In this document: positions 33,473 to 42,469 of the stretch, one piece after another
How the letters are laid out: every line of letters starts with the position of its first letter
How positions within the stretch are numbered: the stretch's first letter is position 1
Notes under the pieces: generated by a model
Databases searched by the model: none
What the model was told of the DNA's origin: nothing
What the model saw: the letters and a program-made list of their open reading frames with translations, nothing else
Position numbers and translations under genes: made by a program
Source: an uncultured Algibacter sp.
Lineage (GTDB): Bacteria; Bacteroidota; Bacteroidia; Flavobacteriales; Flavobacteriaceae
Direction of reading: 5' to 3'
NCBI GenBank assembly: GCA_947499935.1
Contig: CANMQH010000024.1
Coordinates: 1 to 51,709 of the forward strand
Length of the DNA: 51,709 bases

Positions 33473-34414
33473 ATGCATTCAAATAATCTTGTCATATCTT
33501 TTGTTAGCCCTGTATATAATGCTGAAGACATACTTGATACTTTGGTTTTAGAGATTCAAAACGTGATGCTTAAAATACAAGAACCATACGAAATTGTTTT
33601 GGTAGATGATAGAAGTCCAGATAAAAGCTGGGCTGTAATGAACAAACTTTCTAAAAAGTTTAAAGAAGTAAAAAGTGTTCGTTTAAGTAAAAATTTTGGA
33701 CAACACCCGGCAATTATGGCTGGTTTAACTCAAGCAAAAGGGGAGTGGGTTATTGTGCTAGATTGTGATTTACAGGATCAGCCAAAAGAAGTTATAAAAC
33801 TATATAATAAAATTAAAGAAGGTTACGATATTGTTTTAGCTAGTCGATTACAAAGAAAAGATTCTTTTTTTAAGAAATTATTTTCCAAACTATTTTCCAA
33901 ACTGTATATCTATTTAACAGATGCTAAATTCGATAACTCCATAGCTAATTTTGGCATTTATAACTCTAAAGTTATCAAAGAAGTTTTAAATATGGGTGAT
34001 TATATAAAATCATTCCCTCTTTTTGTAAATTGGCTTGGGTACACATCTACTTCTGTAGAAGTAGAACATGCAGAACGAAGCTCAGGTAAATCAACTTACA
34101 CTTACTCAAAGCTTTTATCACTAGCATTCAATACTATTATCTCTTTTTCAAATAAACCCTTAAAACTTTTTGTAAAGTTTGGTATTTTAATTTCAATATT
34201 GTCCTTATTCGTTGGTTTTTATACTATGTTTAAATATGCCACTGGAAAAATAACCGTTTTAGGATATAGCTCATTAATGGTTTCTATTTGGTTTTTATCG
34301 GGTATTATAATTACAATTATTGGTGTCGTGGGAATTTATATAGGGAAAATATTTGATCAATCGAAAAACAGACCTTCATTCATTATAGATAAGATTATTG
34401 AAAATGAAATATAA
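33473..34414 (+). CDS. Membrane-bound family 2 glycosyltransferase (GtrB/DPM1-like)
   Basis: A 313-residue GT-A protein: ISFVSPVYNAEDILDTL, IVLVDDRSPDKSW, RLSKNFGQHPAIMAGLTQA and VLDCDLQDQPKEV (DxD). It ends in two transmembrane helices (about 238-258 and 268-292), as in bactoprenol glucosyltransferase GtrB and ArnC. Such enzymes make undecaprenyl-phosphate-linked sugars used for periplasmic side-chain addition. The GT-C-like protein at 36317 could be the acceptor-side partner. The DNA at 33885-33910 has a 12-base tandem repeat (FSKLFSKLY). Confidence 0.9.
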   Translation: MHSNNLVISFVSPVYNAEDILDTLVLEIQNVMLKIQEPYEIVLVDDRSPDKSWAVMNKLSKKFKEVKSVRLSKNFGQHPAIMAGLTQAKGEWVIVLDCDLQDQPKEVIKLYNKIKEGYDIVLASRLQRKDSFFKKLFSKLFSKLYIYLTDAKFDNSIANFGIYNSKVIKEVLNMGDYIKSFPLFVNWLGYTSTSVEVEHAERSSGKSTYTYSKLLSLAFNTIISFSNKPLKLFVKFGILISILSLFVGFYTMFKYATGKITVLGYSSLMVSIWFLSGIIITIIGVVGIYIGKIFDQSKNRPSFIIDKIIENEI

Positions 34415-35204
34415 AAATATAGAAGCAGATAATGTCTTTATAGGACAAAATACAATTATCGAAGAATCCGCGATTATTAGAGGGGTAAACGGTAATGCAA
34501 AGACTATAAATATAGGAGATAATTGTTATATAGGTAAAAACGTTCAAATTATATGTGATGATTTTTCTTTGGGAGATTATTCTAAATTGCATCACAATAC
34601 AAATGTACATGGTTATTTACCGTGTAAAATTGGTCATAATGCATGGATAGGGCAATACAGTATTATTGATTCTATTGGAGGCACAACTATTGGAAATAAT
34701 TGTGGAATTGGTGCGCATTCTCAAATATGGAGTCATGTTAAATTTGGAGATACTTTAGAAGGATGCAGATTTTTATCTGAAAAAGAAATGATAATTGGTA
34801 ATGACGTCTGGTTTGTTGGACATTGTATTGTTTCTCCAATTACGGCACAAGACAAATCTATGGCTTTAGTTGGCTCAGTAGTTACTAAGAATATGAATTA
34901 CAATGAAATATATGCAGGGTCGCCTGCTAAATCTTTAAGTGATAAAATAGGTTACCAATTTAAAGAAGTTTCAATTGATGAGAAGTTTGGTAAAATGACC
35001 AAATATTTAAATTCCTGGAATAAATATTCCGAGTCAATAAAAATAGTAGAAAGTTTATCAGATATAGATTTTAATAACAGTGATATTTCGTTCTTTAATG
35101 TTAGTAATCGTACATACACCAAACGAGGTAGTAATGAAGAAGTTGAATTCATGAAGTTTTTACTGCCTGAAAAAGCTAAATTCACACCTATAATATTAGA
35201 GTAA
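34404..35204 (+). CDS. Left-handed beta-helix acyltransferase (hexapeptide family)
   Basis: Hexapeptide repeats run over about residues 10-180 (IGDNCYIGKNVQI, IGHNAWIGQYSIID, IGNNCGIGAHSQIW, IGNDVWFVGHCIV), with the usual catalytic-site AGSPAKSL after. The family mostly transfers acetyl from acetyl-CoA to sugar hydroxyl or amino groups. The C-terminal 80 residues are extra. The frame opens at a TTG (34398); the ATG at 34404 is preferred (MKYKNIEADN), overlapping the previous gene by 11 bases. Four bases before the aminotransferase gene, it may acetylate the amino sugar that enzyme makes. Confidence 0.85.
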   Translation: MKYKNIEADNVFIGQNTIIEESAIIRGVNGNAKTINIGDNCYIGKNVQIICDDFSLGDYSKLHHNTNVHGYLPCKIGHNAWIGQYSIIDSIGGTTIGNNCGIGAHSQIWSHVKFGDTLEGCRFLSEKEMIIGNDVWFVGHCIVSPITAQDKSMALVGSVVTKNMNYNEIYAGSPAKSLSDKIGYQFKEVSIDEKFGKMTKYLNSWNKYSESIKIVESLSDIDFNNSDISFFNVSNRTYTKRGSNEEVEFMKFLLPEKAKFTPIILE

Positions 35205-35208
35205 ATTA

Positions 35209-36324
35209 ATGATCCCATTCAATAAACCATATTTTACTGGTAATGAAACACTATATATAGAAGATGCTGTCTCTCGTGGTATGATATCGGGTAATGGATA
35301 TTATACTAAAAAATGTCACACGTATTTTCAATCTACTTTTGCGTTCAAAAAAGTATTGTTAACAACGTCTTGTACAGATGCTTTGGAAATGTGTGCGATA
35401 TTAGCCAACGTAAAAGAAGGAGACGAGGTCATAATACCAAGCTATACATTTGTATCTACAGCTCTGGCTTTTGTTAGACAGGGGGCTAAAATTGTTTTTG
35501 CAGATTCTGGTTCTAATAACCCAAATATAGACGAAAGCAAAATAGAAGGCTTAATAACACCAAAAACTAAAGCTATTGTTGTTGTTCATTATGCAGGAGT
35601 AGCTTGTAATATGAATGTTATTATGACTATTGCTAACAAGCACAATTTATTAGTAATAGAAGATGCAGCCCAAGCAATTTGCTCAAAATATAAAGGCAAA
35701 TACTTAGGAGCTATAGGGCATATGGCAGCTTTCTCTTTTCATGAAACAAAAAATATTATATCTGGTGAAGGTGGTTTAATCGTTATAAATGACGACCGTT
35801 TTATAAAAAGATCTGAAATTATTTGGGAGAAAGGTACCAATAGAGCTGAATTTTTTAGAGGAGAAGTTAATAAATATGGTTGGGTAGATACTGGGTCTTC
35901 TTTTTTACCTTCTGAAATAATAGCTGCATTTTTATGGGCTCAAATAGAAAATATTAAAGATATACAAGCAAAGCGTTTGGAGCATTGGAATTATTATCAT
36001 CTCCATTTAAAAAAATGGGCTACTGAAAATAATATTTTATTAATGCCTCTGCCAAATAAAGAAACTCAAAACGGTCATATGTTTTATTTGCTTTGCGAGT
36101 CTGAGAAACAACGTAGCGAATTAATAAAACACTTAAAATCTCATGATGTTTTAGCTGTTTTTCATTATTTAAGTCTACACAAAAGTGAGTTTTATAGAGA
36201 TAAGCACGATGGACGTGTTTTAACAAATAGCGATAAATTCACAGATAGGGTATTACGTTTACCTATGTACTACGAGTTGAATCCCGAAAAAGTAATAAGT
36301 AAAATAACTCAATATAATGTTTAA
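35209..36324 (+). CDS. PLP-dependent sugar aminotransferase (DegT/DnrJ/EryC1/StrS, WecE-like)
   Basis: A 371-residue fold type I aminotransferase that adds an amino group to a nucleotide 4-keto-6-deoxy sugar. It has the N-terminal FNKPYFTGNE; the phosphate-binding TSCTDALEM (53-61); EDAAQAICSKY (151-161, Asp152 pairing with the PLP nitrogen); and the Schiff-base lysine Lys181 in SFHETKNIISGEGG. The ending resembles WecE/RffA, which makes dTDP-Fuc4N. No dehydratase or rml genes are in the window, so the substrate comes from elsewhere in the genome. Confidence 0.92.
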   Translation: MIPFNKPYFTGNETLYIEDAVSRGMISGNGYYTKKCHTYFQSTFAFKKVLLTTSCTDALEMCAILANVKEGDEVIIPSYTFVSTALAFVRQGAKIVFADSGSNNPNIDESKIEGLITPKTKAIVVVHYAGVACNMNVIMTIANKHNLLVIEDAAQAICSKYKGKYLGAIGHMAAFSFHETKNIISGEGGLIVINDDRFIKRSEIIWEKGTNRAEFFRGEVNKYGWVDTGSSFLPSEIIAAFLWAQIENIKDIQAKRLEHWNYYHLHLKKWATENNILLMPLPNKETQNGHMFYLLCESEKQRSELIKHLKSHDVLAVFHYLSLHKSEFYRDKHDGRVLTNSDKFTDRVLRLPMYYELNPEKVISKITQYNV

Positions 36325-37531
36325 AATCAATCTGTTTTTCAAATGGACCTTTATTACACTAACTGTAATTTATGCTGTATTAACGGTCATTTATATTATA
36401 AATATTCCCGAAGGAAGAGGTGATGAGTTTTTATTCATTTTAGATTTAGAACTCATTGAAACAAAAGGATGGATAAATGCTATAAAAAAGAACATTTCAA
36501 TTCCTTATATGGTACTGGCCTATCCATTTACATTGTTTCTAAAAAAACATGTTGTCTTAAGAGTGGTTAGTTTATTGTTAAATTTGGGTTTAATTATTTA
36601 TTTTAAAAGAAGAAATAATCCCCCTTTATCATTTTTCGCTTTTTTTGCCTTTTATTTATCTAGCACCATTTTCTTTTTCTATGGAACTAATGATACCCTT
36701 TTTAATACAGGGTTAATTATATTTTTAAATGAAGTATTTCAATTATACGAAAATGACAAGTTTAATAGTAAAATTGCTTTTTCAGCTTTAATTATTGCTT
36801 TTTTTACTCGCGCTTTAATATTGGTTTATTTACCTGTAATAATAATAGCATTCTATATTATATATAAATATAGAAATTCGTTTAAATTAAAACTAATTTT
36901 GCCTGTAGTGCTATTGCTTTTTTTTATTGGAGTAAATTTACCATCATTACGAGAAAACGGTAAGCTATCTTATGATTTAAAATCACCACCAGAAACCACT
37001 ACAGCAACTTGGGTACAGAGGCAGTATTTAGCCCAATTGATGGTAAATAAAGGAGCGTTGAGAAAAGGTAGTCACCCTACTTGGGGAGAAACACAAGCGT
37101 ATATTGAAAAAAATGGTAAAAAATCATTGCCTGTTGGTCTAATAGATGGTGTTCTTTTAGATTTAAAATTAACGTTCAAAGAATTTTTTAAAGATATTTT
37201 TAGTTCACTAGTTTCGACATTTAGGCAATTGGGTGGGATAATTATATGTGTTATAGTGTTTCCATTAATGTATTATTTTAAACATAGAAAGTTAAGCTAT
37301 CAATTATTTATTCCAGTATCGGTAATATTAATGCTAGCTATTTTTTCTTTTATTATTATTTCTAACGTAGAGTTACGCTGGTTAGCATCTGTATTTGTAA
37401 TGGCAATAGTGTGGTATGTAAACATGGAACAAAAGGGTAAGCTTGCGCAAAAATATAGTATTATTAACTATTTAATGTTTATTGTATTAGTTTGCTACGG
37501 AGGGTTTCGAATGTTTAATAAAATAATATAA
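36317..37531 (+). CDS. Multi-spanning membrane protein, possible GT-C glycosyltransferase
   Basis: A 404-residue protein with about nine predicted membrane helices. A first extracytoplasmic loop contains IPEGRGDEFLFILDLELIE, an acidic pair after the first helix as found in GT-C enzymes. A larger loop at about 210-275 holds the polar segment SHPTWGETQAYIEKNG. It overlaps the aminotransferase gene by 8 bases and the next by 1. It could use an undecaprenyl-phosphate sugar made by the GtrB-like protein, or be a polymerase or flippase-like protein. No family firmly recognised. Confidence 0.6.
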   Translation: MFKINLFFKWTFITLTVIYAVLTVIYIINIPEGRGDEFLFILDLELIETKGWINAIKKNISIPYMVLAYPFTLFLKKHVVLRVVSLLLNLGLIIYFKRRNNPPLSFFAFFAFYLSSTIFFFYGTNDTLFNTGLIIFLNEVFQLYENDKFNSKIAFSALIIAFFTRALILVYLPVIIIAFYIIYKYRNSFKLKLILPVVLLLFFIGVNLPSLRENGKLSYDLKSPPETTTATWVQRQYLAQLMVNKGALRKGSHPTWGETQAYIEKNGKKSLPVGLIDGVLLDLKLTFKEFFKDIFSSLVSTFRQLGGIIICVIVFPLMYYFKHRKLSYQLFIPVSVILMLAIFSFIIISNVELRWLASVFVMAIVWYVNMEQKGKLAQKYSIINYLMFIVLVCYGGFRMFNKII

Positions 37532-38676
37532 TGCACATCGCCTTTATATCACCAGAATATCCACATAAAAGCTTAAAACGCTCCGCAGGTTTAGGGACAA
37601 GTATAAAAAATTTGGCAACAGGCTTAGTTAAAGAAGGGAATAGTATCACTGTTTTTGTGGTTTTTCAAAATGAAGATAAAGTGTTTTTGGAAGATGGCAT
37701 AAAAGTAATTTCTATGTCAAGGAAAGGTTTTAAATTTTTTGGATGGTATTTAGAAAGAAAGCATATTCAAGAAAAAATAGAACAAGAAATTGAAAATTCA
37801 AAAATAGATATTTTAGAAGCGCCAGACTGGACAGGGATTACGGCATTTATGAGGTTTAAAATTCCATTGTTAATTCGTTTGCATGGTAGTGATGCTTATT
37901 TTTGTCATTTAGAGGGTAGAAATCAAAAATGCAAGCATTATTTTTTTGAAAAGAATGCTCTAAAAAATGCAGACAAAATAATATCTGTAAGTAACTTTAC
38001 TGCTAATGCTACAAAACAATTGTTCAATTTAAAGCATAGAATAGATACTATATACAATGGTATCGATACAGAATTATTTAAACCTGTAAATACAAATATT
38101 AATAAACATCAACTGTTATATTTTGGTACGATTATCAGAAAAAAAGGAGTCTTAGAATTAGCAAATATTTTCAATACTATAGTTGATAATTATGAGAAAA
38201 CAAGTTTGGTTTTAATAGGGAAAGATGTTAAAGATACTTTAGAAAACAAATCTACATTAGGTTTGTTTTATAATCTTTTAACAGAAAAGGCAAAGCTAAA
38301 AGTAGAGCACATAACACAAGTTCCTTACGAAGAAATAAAAACTTATATAGCTAAAGCAGAAGTGGTAGTTTTGCCAAGCTTCGCTGAAGCTTTTCCTATG
38401 ACATGGCTAGAAACTCTAGCTATGGAAAAAGCCTTGGTGACTTCCAATATTGGATGGGCAAGTGAGCTTATGATTGATGCTAAAACAGGTTATATGGTTA
38501 ATCCATTAAATCATAAAGAATTTGCAGAAAAAATAATAGATCTATTAAAGGATAAAGAGAAAAATAAGGCTTTTGGAGAAAATGGGAGAAAGCATGTTAG
38601 TGCTAATTTTTCTACTTCTGTAATCATTAAAATAAATATAGAGATGTTTGAATCATTGTTATCTAAAAATGCTTAA
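37531..38676 (+). CDS. Family 4 glycosyltransferase
   Basis: A 381-residue GT-B protein. The N-terminal domain has FISPEYPHKSLKRSAGLGTS (glycine-rich acceptor loop) and LLIRLHGSDAYFCHL. The C-terminal domain has IYNGIDTELFKPV, LLYFGTIIRKKGVLELANIF and the retaining-type E-x7-E site in LPSFAEAFPMTWLETLAMEK. Starts on TAATG with the preceding stop. It overlaps the next gene (ATGCTTAA). Typical GT4 capsule/O-antigen sugar transferase; the donor is not determinable. Confidence 0.92.
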   Translation: MHIAFISPEYPHKSLKRSAGLGTSIKNLATGLVKEGNSITVFVVFQNEDKVFLEDGIKVISMSRKGFKFFGWYLERKHIQEKIEQEIENSKIDILEAPDWTGITAFMRFKIPLLIRLHGSDAYFCHLEGRNQKCKHYFFEKNALKNADKIISVSNFTANATKQLFNLKHRIDTIYNGIDTELFKPVNTNINKHQLLYFGTIIRKKGVLELANIFNTIVDNYEKTSLVLIGKDVKDTLENKSTLGLFYNLLTEKAKLKVEHITQVPYEEIKTYIAKAEVVVLPSFAEAFPMTWLETLAMEKALVTSNIGWASELMIDAKTGYMVNPLNHKEFAEKIIDLLKDKEKNKAFGENGRKHVSANFSTSVIIKINIEMFESLLSKNA

Positions 38677-40207
38677 ACTTAATTCATTTACTACATCTAG
38701 TGGGGAAATTTTACTTTATAATGGTACTCCAAATCTAACTATGCTAGAAACACTTGCTAAAGGTTCAGGCGACTTGTGGCACAGTGCTCTAGACCAAGGG
38801 TTTAAAAATTGTTTTAAGGAATTGGTATATCAATCTGCGGTGTATTGGTGGTTTTTAAATGATTTTGAAGGATTAGATAGCTGTGTTAGTTGGCGCCTAA
38901 ATGTACATGAATTTGTAGTTAGGGAATCAACTTGGAAAACGTTAAATGGGCTAGATACAGATTATTCAGATTGTATAATTAGCGGATTAGATTTCGGTTT
39001 TAACCTAATAAGAAACTCGGGAGGTGTGCCACTTTATATTAAAGGATTATTTCCTGTGAAGGTATTTGAACTCTCAATTTCAAAAGAAGATAGGTATTTG
39101 TTTTTCTTAAAAAATTTTAAAAAGCATCATAGTTACTACATGCTTTTTAGAAAAGGTGTATTTTGTTTCTTTTCTGAATGTAAGGCATTAAAAAGTGTAT
39201 TAAAAAAAGCTTTTCGAAAGAAAAATAAGATTTGTAATTATAGAGCATTAGAGCCTATAAAAGGATTACCAACGGTAAGTTTGGTTATTCCAACAATGAA
39301 ACGTCAAAAATATACAGAGTTGTTGTTAAAAGATCATAACAAACAAACATATCTTATAAAAGAAGCCATTATTGTTGATGCAACTCCCGAAGCAGAAAGA
39401 GATGCTAAGTACTACAATAAAGATAATTTTAGGTTTGACATAAAAGTAAAATGGCAAACCACAAAAGGGAGTTGTTGTGCAAGAAATGAAGCCATTAATA
39501 TGTGTACTGGCGATTATATTATTTTTGCTGATGATGATGTACGCATATTGCCAGATTTTGTCGAAAACCATATTAGACTATTACAAACCTACAAGGCTAG
39601 TGCTTGCAATGGTTTAGACATCATGGCAGATAATACTTATGAAACTCTTGAAGATTTAAACTTAAAACTCTCTAAATTAAAAGAAACCAGATGGAAAGTG
39701 GGAGTGTCCCATATGTTTAGCAATGCTAATTCTTGCGTTAAAAGAACAGTTGTTGAAAAGTTGGTAGGAAATGATATTAATTTTGATGGCGGTTATGGTG
39801 AAGATGCCGATTTTGGTTTACGTATTTTAAAGCAAGGAGACATATTGTTGCATAACCCTTTCTCACCCAATTTACATCTAAAACCGCCAGTAGGAGGGTA
39901 TAGGTTTTGGGGGAATCAATCAAAAATTTTAGGTAAAAATCGTAAAATTCAACCATGGGAATTGGATAAACCAGTAAAGTATGTACGTCCAGTACCAAGC
40001 CCAACAGTAACCTATAAATTCTTAAAGCATTTTAATACTACGCAAATAAGTGAATGGCGTTGGAAACATGTTTTTATATATTTATTCAAAAAAGATAAAA
40101 AAGGAATTGTTTTACGGTTATTAAAATTGCCTTACAAGCAAATACAGTTTAATAAATCATTGATGTATGCTAAGCGTTTAATGGAAAAAGGAGAGCGATA
40201 TAACTAA
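38669..40207 (+). CDS. Family 2 glycosyltransferase with unassigned N-terminal domain
   Basis: A 512-residue protein from the ATG at 38669, which overlaps the upstream stop (ATGCTTAA); the frame reaches back to 38648 but only into the neighbour. Residues about 1-190 are an extra domain rich in Trp and aromatic residues (SGDLWHSALDQGF, VYWWFLNDFEGLD) that I do not recognise. The rest is GT-A: VSLVIPTMKRQKYTELLL, EAIIVDATPEAERD, CCARNEAINMC and IIFADDDVRILPDF (DxD), then GGYGEDADFGLRIL. It is much longer than a normal GT2 protein, so a fusion is likely. Confidence 0.85.
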   Translation: MLKLNSFTTSSGEILLYNGTPNLTMLETLAKGSGDLWHSALDQGFKNCFKELVYQSAVYWWFLNDFEGLDSCVSWRLNVHEFVVRESTWKTLNGLDTDYSDCIISGLDFGFNLIRNSGGVPLYIKGLFPVKVFELSISKEDRYLFFLKNFKKHHSYYMLFRKGVFCFFSECKALKSVLKKAFRKKNKICNYRALEPIKGLPTVSLVIPTMKRQKYTELLLKDHNKQTYLIKEAIIVDATPEAERDAKYYNKDNFRFDIKVKWQTTKGSCCARNEAINMCTGDYIIFADDDVRILPDFVENHIRLLQTYKASACNGLDIMADNTYETLEDLNLKLSKLKETRWKVGVSHMFSNANSCVKRTVVEKLVGNDINFDGGYGEDADFGLRILKQGDILLHNPFSPNLHLKPPVGGYRFWGNQSKILGKNRKIQPWELDKPVKYVRPVPSPTVTYKFLKHFNTTQISEWRWKHVFIYLFKKDKKGIVLRLLKLPYKQIQFNKSLMYAKRLMEKGERYN

Positions 40208-40238
40208 TAGCGAAAAAGTAAAAAAGGAGAAATTAATA

Positions 40239-40352
40239 ATGAATAGGGAGTTAAAAAAGTTATCCATAATTATACCAGCTTACAATGAGGCAGCAACTTG
40301 CCTTTATATATCTAAACATAGATTTTCTCTTTTTAAAGGCGTTAACGATTAA
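40239..40352 (+). pseudogene. N-terminal stub of a family 2 glycosyltransferase
   Basis: An unrecorded 37-codon frame in the 154-base gap. MNRELKKLSIIIPAYNEAAT is a clear GT2 N-terminus. After it the frame reads CLYISKHRFSLFKG and stops at 40350. A good Shine-Dalgarno-like AAAGGAGA (40223-40230) precedes the ATG. The rest of the gene is missing. It is most simply the remnant of a deleted glycosyltransferase, leaving 9 bases to the next gene. Confidence 0.7.
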
Positions 40353-40361
40353 AAGTATAGT

Positions 40362-41357
40362 ATGAAGTTTTCATTGATAGTTTGCACATACATGAGAGAT
40401 AAGCCTTTATTAAAATTATTGTTTTCAATAAAGGAACAAACACATTATCCAAGTGAAATACTAATCATTGATGGGTCTGTTGATGATAAAACAAAAAAGC
40501 AATTAGAAAATAATACCTTTAAAAACTTAAAATATTTTAAAGTAACAGATAAAGATAGAGGGCTAACAAAACAGCGCAATTTTGGAATTAACTTAGTGAA
40601 TGATGATTCTGAAATTATTTGTTTTTTAGATGATGATATTATTCTAGCGCCTGATTATTTTGAAAACCTTTTAAAAACTTATAAACTTAAAAAAGATGCT
40701 TTAGCAGTTGGAGGTTATATTTTAAATAATGCAAACTGGGAAAAGGAAAAAGGAAAAAGGAAAAAGGAGAAGTTTTATTTTGATGGATGGATGCGTAACG
40801 ATCCATTGCGTTTTAAAATAAGAAAGTTATTTGGGTTACTTCCAGATACTCATCCTGGAATTTTTCCAACATTTGCTCATGGTAGAAGTGTTGGTTTTTT
40901 ACCACCATCAGGAAAAATATATAAAGTCGAACAAATTATGGGAGGTGTCTCATCTTATAAAAAGGAAATCTTTAATATCTTAAGGTTTTCAACATATTTT
41001 AAAGGGTATGGCTTGTATGAAGATGCAGACTTTAGTTTACGACTTTCTAAAATAGGGGAGTTATACGTTAATACATCGGCACAATTGTATCATTATCATG
41101 ATCAATCAGGGAGACCAAATAAGTATAAATATGGGAAAATGGTTATTAGAAATGGTTGGTATGTTTGGCGTGTAAAGTATCCTAACCCTAGTTTAAAAGC
41201 TAAAATAAAGTGGCACTCAACCTCATTCTTATTAACAATAATTAGGTTTGCTAACATATTAAATACAAGTAAAAAAAAGGAGGCGTTAACAGAAAGTTTA
41301 GGGAGGGTTGTAGGGTGGATTTCATTAATTTTTGATAAACCTAAAGTGCAATCATGA
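40362..41357 (+). CDS. Family 2 glycosyltransferase
   Basis: A 331-residue GT-A protein: FSLIVCTYMRDKPLLKLLFS, ILIIDGSVDDKTKK, LTKQRNFGINL and IICFLDDDIILAPDYF (DxD), then GYGLYEDADFSLRLS. It belongs to the same subgroup as the protein at 38669 (shared GEDADF/YEDADF motif and RxNxxI region). A heptanucleotide repeat at 40739-40765 encodes the odd basic segment EKEKGKRKKEK, where family members would not need it. ATGA overlap with the next gene. Confidence 0.9.
   Translation: MKFSLIVCTYMRDKPLLKLLFSIKEQTHYPSEILIIDGSVDDKTKKQLENNTFKNLKYFKVTDKDRGLTKQRNFGINLVNDDSEIICFLDDDIILAPDYFENLLKTYKLKKDALAVGGYILNNANWEKEKGKRKKEKFYFDGWMRNDPLRFKIRKLFGLLPDTHPGIFPTFAHGRSVGFLPPSGKIYKVEQIMGGVSSYKKEIFNILRFSTYFKGYGLYEDADFSLRLSKIGELYVNTSAQLYHYHDQSGRPNKYKYGKMVIRNGWYVWRVKYPNPSLKAKIKWHSTSFLLTIIRFANILNTSKKKEALTESLGRVVGWISLIFDKPKVQS
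40739..40772 (+). repeat. Heptanucleotide tandem repeat (GGAAAAA) inside a glycosyltransferase gene
   Basis: One degenerate unit (GGAAAA, 40739-40744), three perfect GGAAAAA units (40745-40765) and a degenerate GGAGAAG follow in tandem. Seven is not a multiple of three, so gain or loss of one unit shifts the reading frame of the gene at 40362. Confidence 0.7.
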
Positions 41358-42469
41358 GATTTTTAATCATTTCACATACATTACATAAGCAAGAGGACAG
41401 TTCACTTTTTGCTTATGCACCTTATGTTCGTGAAATGAATTTATGGCTAAAACATGTTAAAGAAATAGAAATAGTAGCTCCAAAAACAGATAAACCTATA
41501 ACTAATATAGATATTGCTTATAAGCGGGGCGATATTATTTTTAATAAAATACCTTCTATATCATTTACTTCTGTAAAGAAAAGTTTATTATCTCTAATTC
41601 AAATCCCAGTTATTTTAATATCAATTTTTAATGCATGTAAAAGGGCAGACCACATACATTTACGTTGTCCAGGAAACATTGGGTTCTTGGGATGTTTAGT
41701 TCAAGTTTTTTTTCCAAATAAAATAAAAACAGCTAAATATGCTGGTAATTGGGATCCGAAAAGTAGGCAACCTTTTAGTTATAGATTTCAAAAAGCAATT
41801 TTAAGAAGTACAGTTTTAAGTAAAAAAATGACGGTTTTGGTTTATGGGGTTTGGAAAAATCAATCAAAAAATATTAAACCATTTTTTACAGCGTCTTTTA
41901 AACATAAAGATATTATATTACCAATAGAACGTGATTATAGCCATAAACTACATATTGTTTTTATAGGTAGTTTAGTAAAAGGTAAAAACCCTTTATTGGC
42001 TATTAAGATTGTGGAAGCATTATTAAAATCGGGTATTAAAGTAAAATTAGAATTGTATGCTGAAGGTGTTTTAAGAGAAGAATTACAGCGTTATATCGTT
42101 GATAATAGCTTAGAAGATATCGTTGATATAAAAGGCAGCCAAAATAAAGAAACCATAAAAGAAACATTAAAAAGAGCCCATTTTTCAATACTTCCATCAA
42201 AGTCCGAAGGCTGGCCTAAAGCCGTAGCCGAAGCTATGTTTTTTGGAACTATCCCAATTGCAACTAAAATATCTTGCGTACCATACATGTTGGATTATGG
42301 TGCTAGAGGAATACTTATAGAAGCTAATTTAGAAAATGCTGTAGCTCATATTAAAAAGCATTTAAAAGACGTTGATAATTTAAAGACAATGTCTAAAAAG
42401 GCAATACAATGGTCGCAAAATTATACTTTAGATACTTTTGAAACTGAGATTATTAAATTGATTAAATAA
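41354..42469 (+). CDS. Family 4 glycosyltransferase
   Basis: A 371-residue GT-B protein: LIISHTLHKQEDSSLFAYAP, ADHIHLRCPGNIGFLG, TAKYAGNWDPKSRQP, then LHIVFIGSLVKGKNPLLAI (start of the C-terminal domain) and the donor-site LPSKSEGWPKAVAEAMFFG, with the E-x7-E spacing (EGWPKAVAE). Overlaps its neighbours by 4 and 1 bases. The ending TMSKKAIQWSQNYTLDTFE is usual for the family. Donor unknown. Confidence 0.92.
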   Translation: MRFLIISHTLHKQEDSSLFAYAPYVREMNLWLKHVKEIEIVAPKTDKPITNIDIAYKRGDIIFNKIPSISFTSVKKSLLSLIQIPVILISIFNACKRADHIHLRCPGNIGFLGCLVQVFFPNKIKTAKYAGNWDPKSRQPFSYRFQKAILRSTVLSKKMTVLVYGVWKNQSKNIKPFFTASFKHKDIILPIERDYSHKLHIVFIGSLVKGKNPLLAIKIVEALLKSGIKVKLELYAEGVLREELQRYIVDNSLEDIVDIKGSQNKETIKETLKRAHFSILPSKSEGWPKAVAEAMFFGTIPIATKISCVPYMLDYGARGILIEANLENAVAHIKKHLKDVDNLKTMSKKAIQWSQNYTLDTFETEIIKLIK

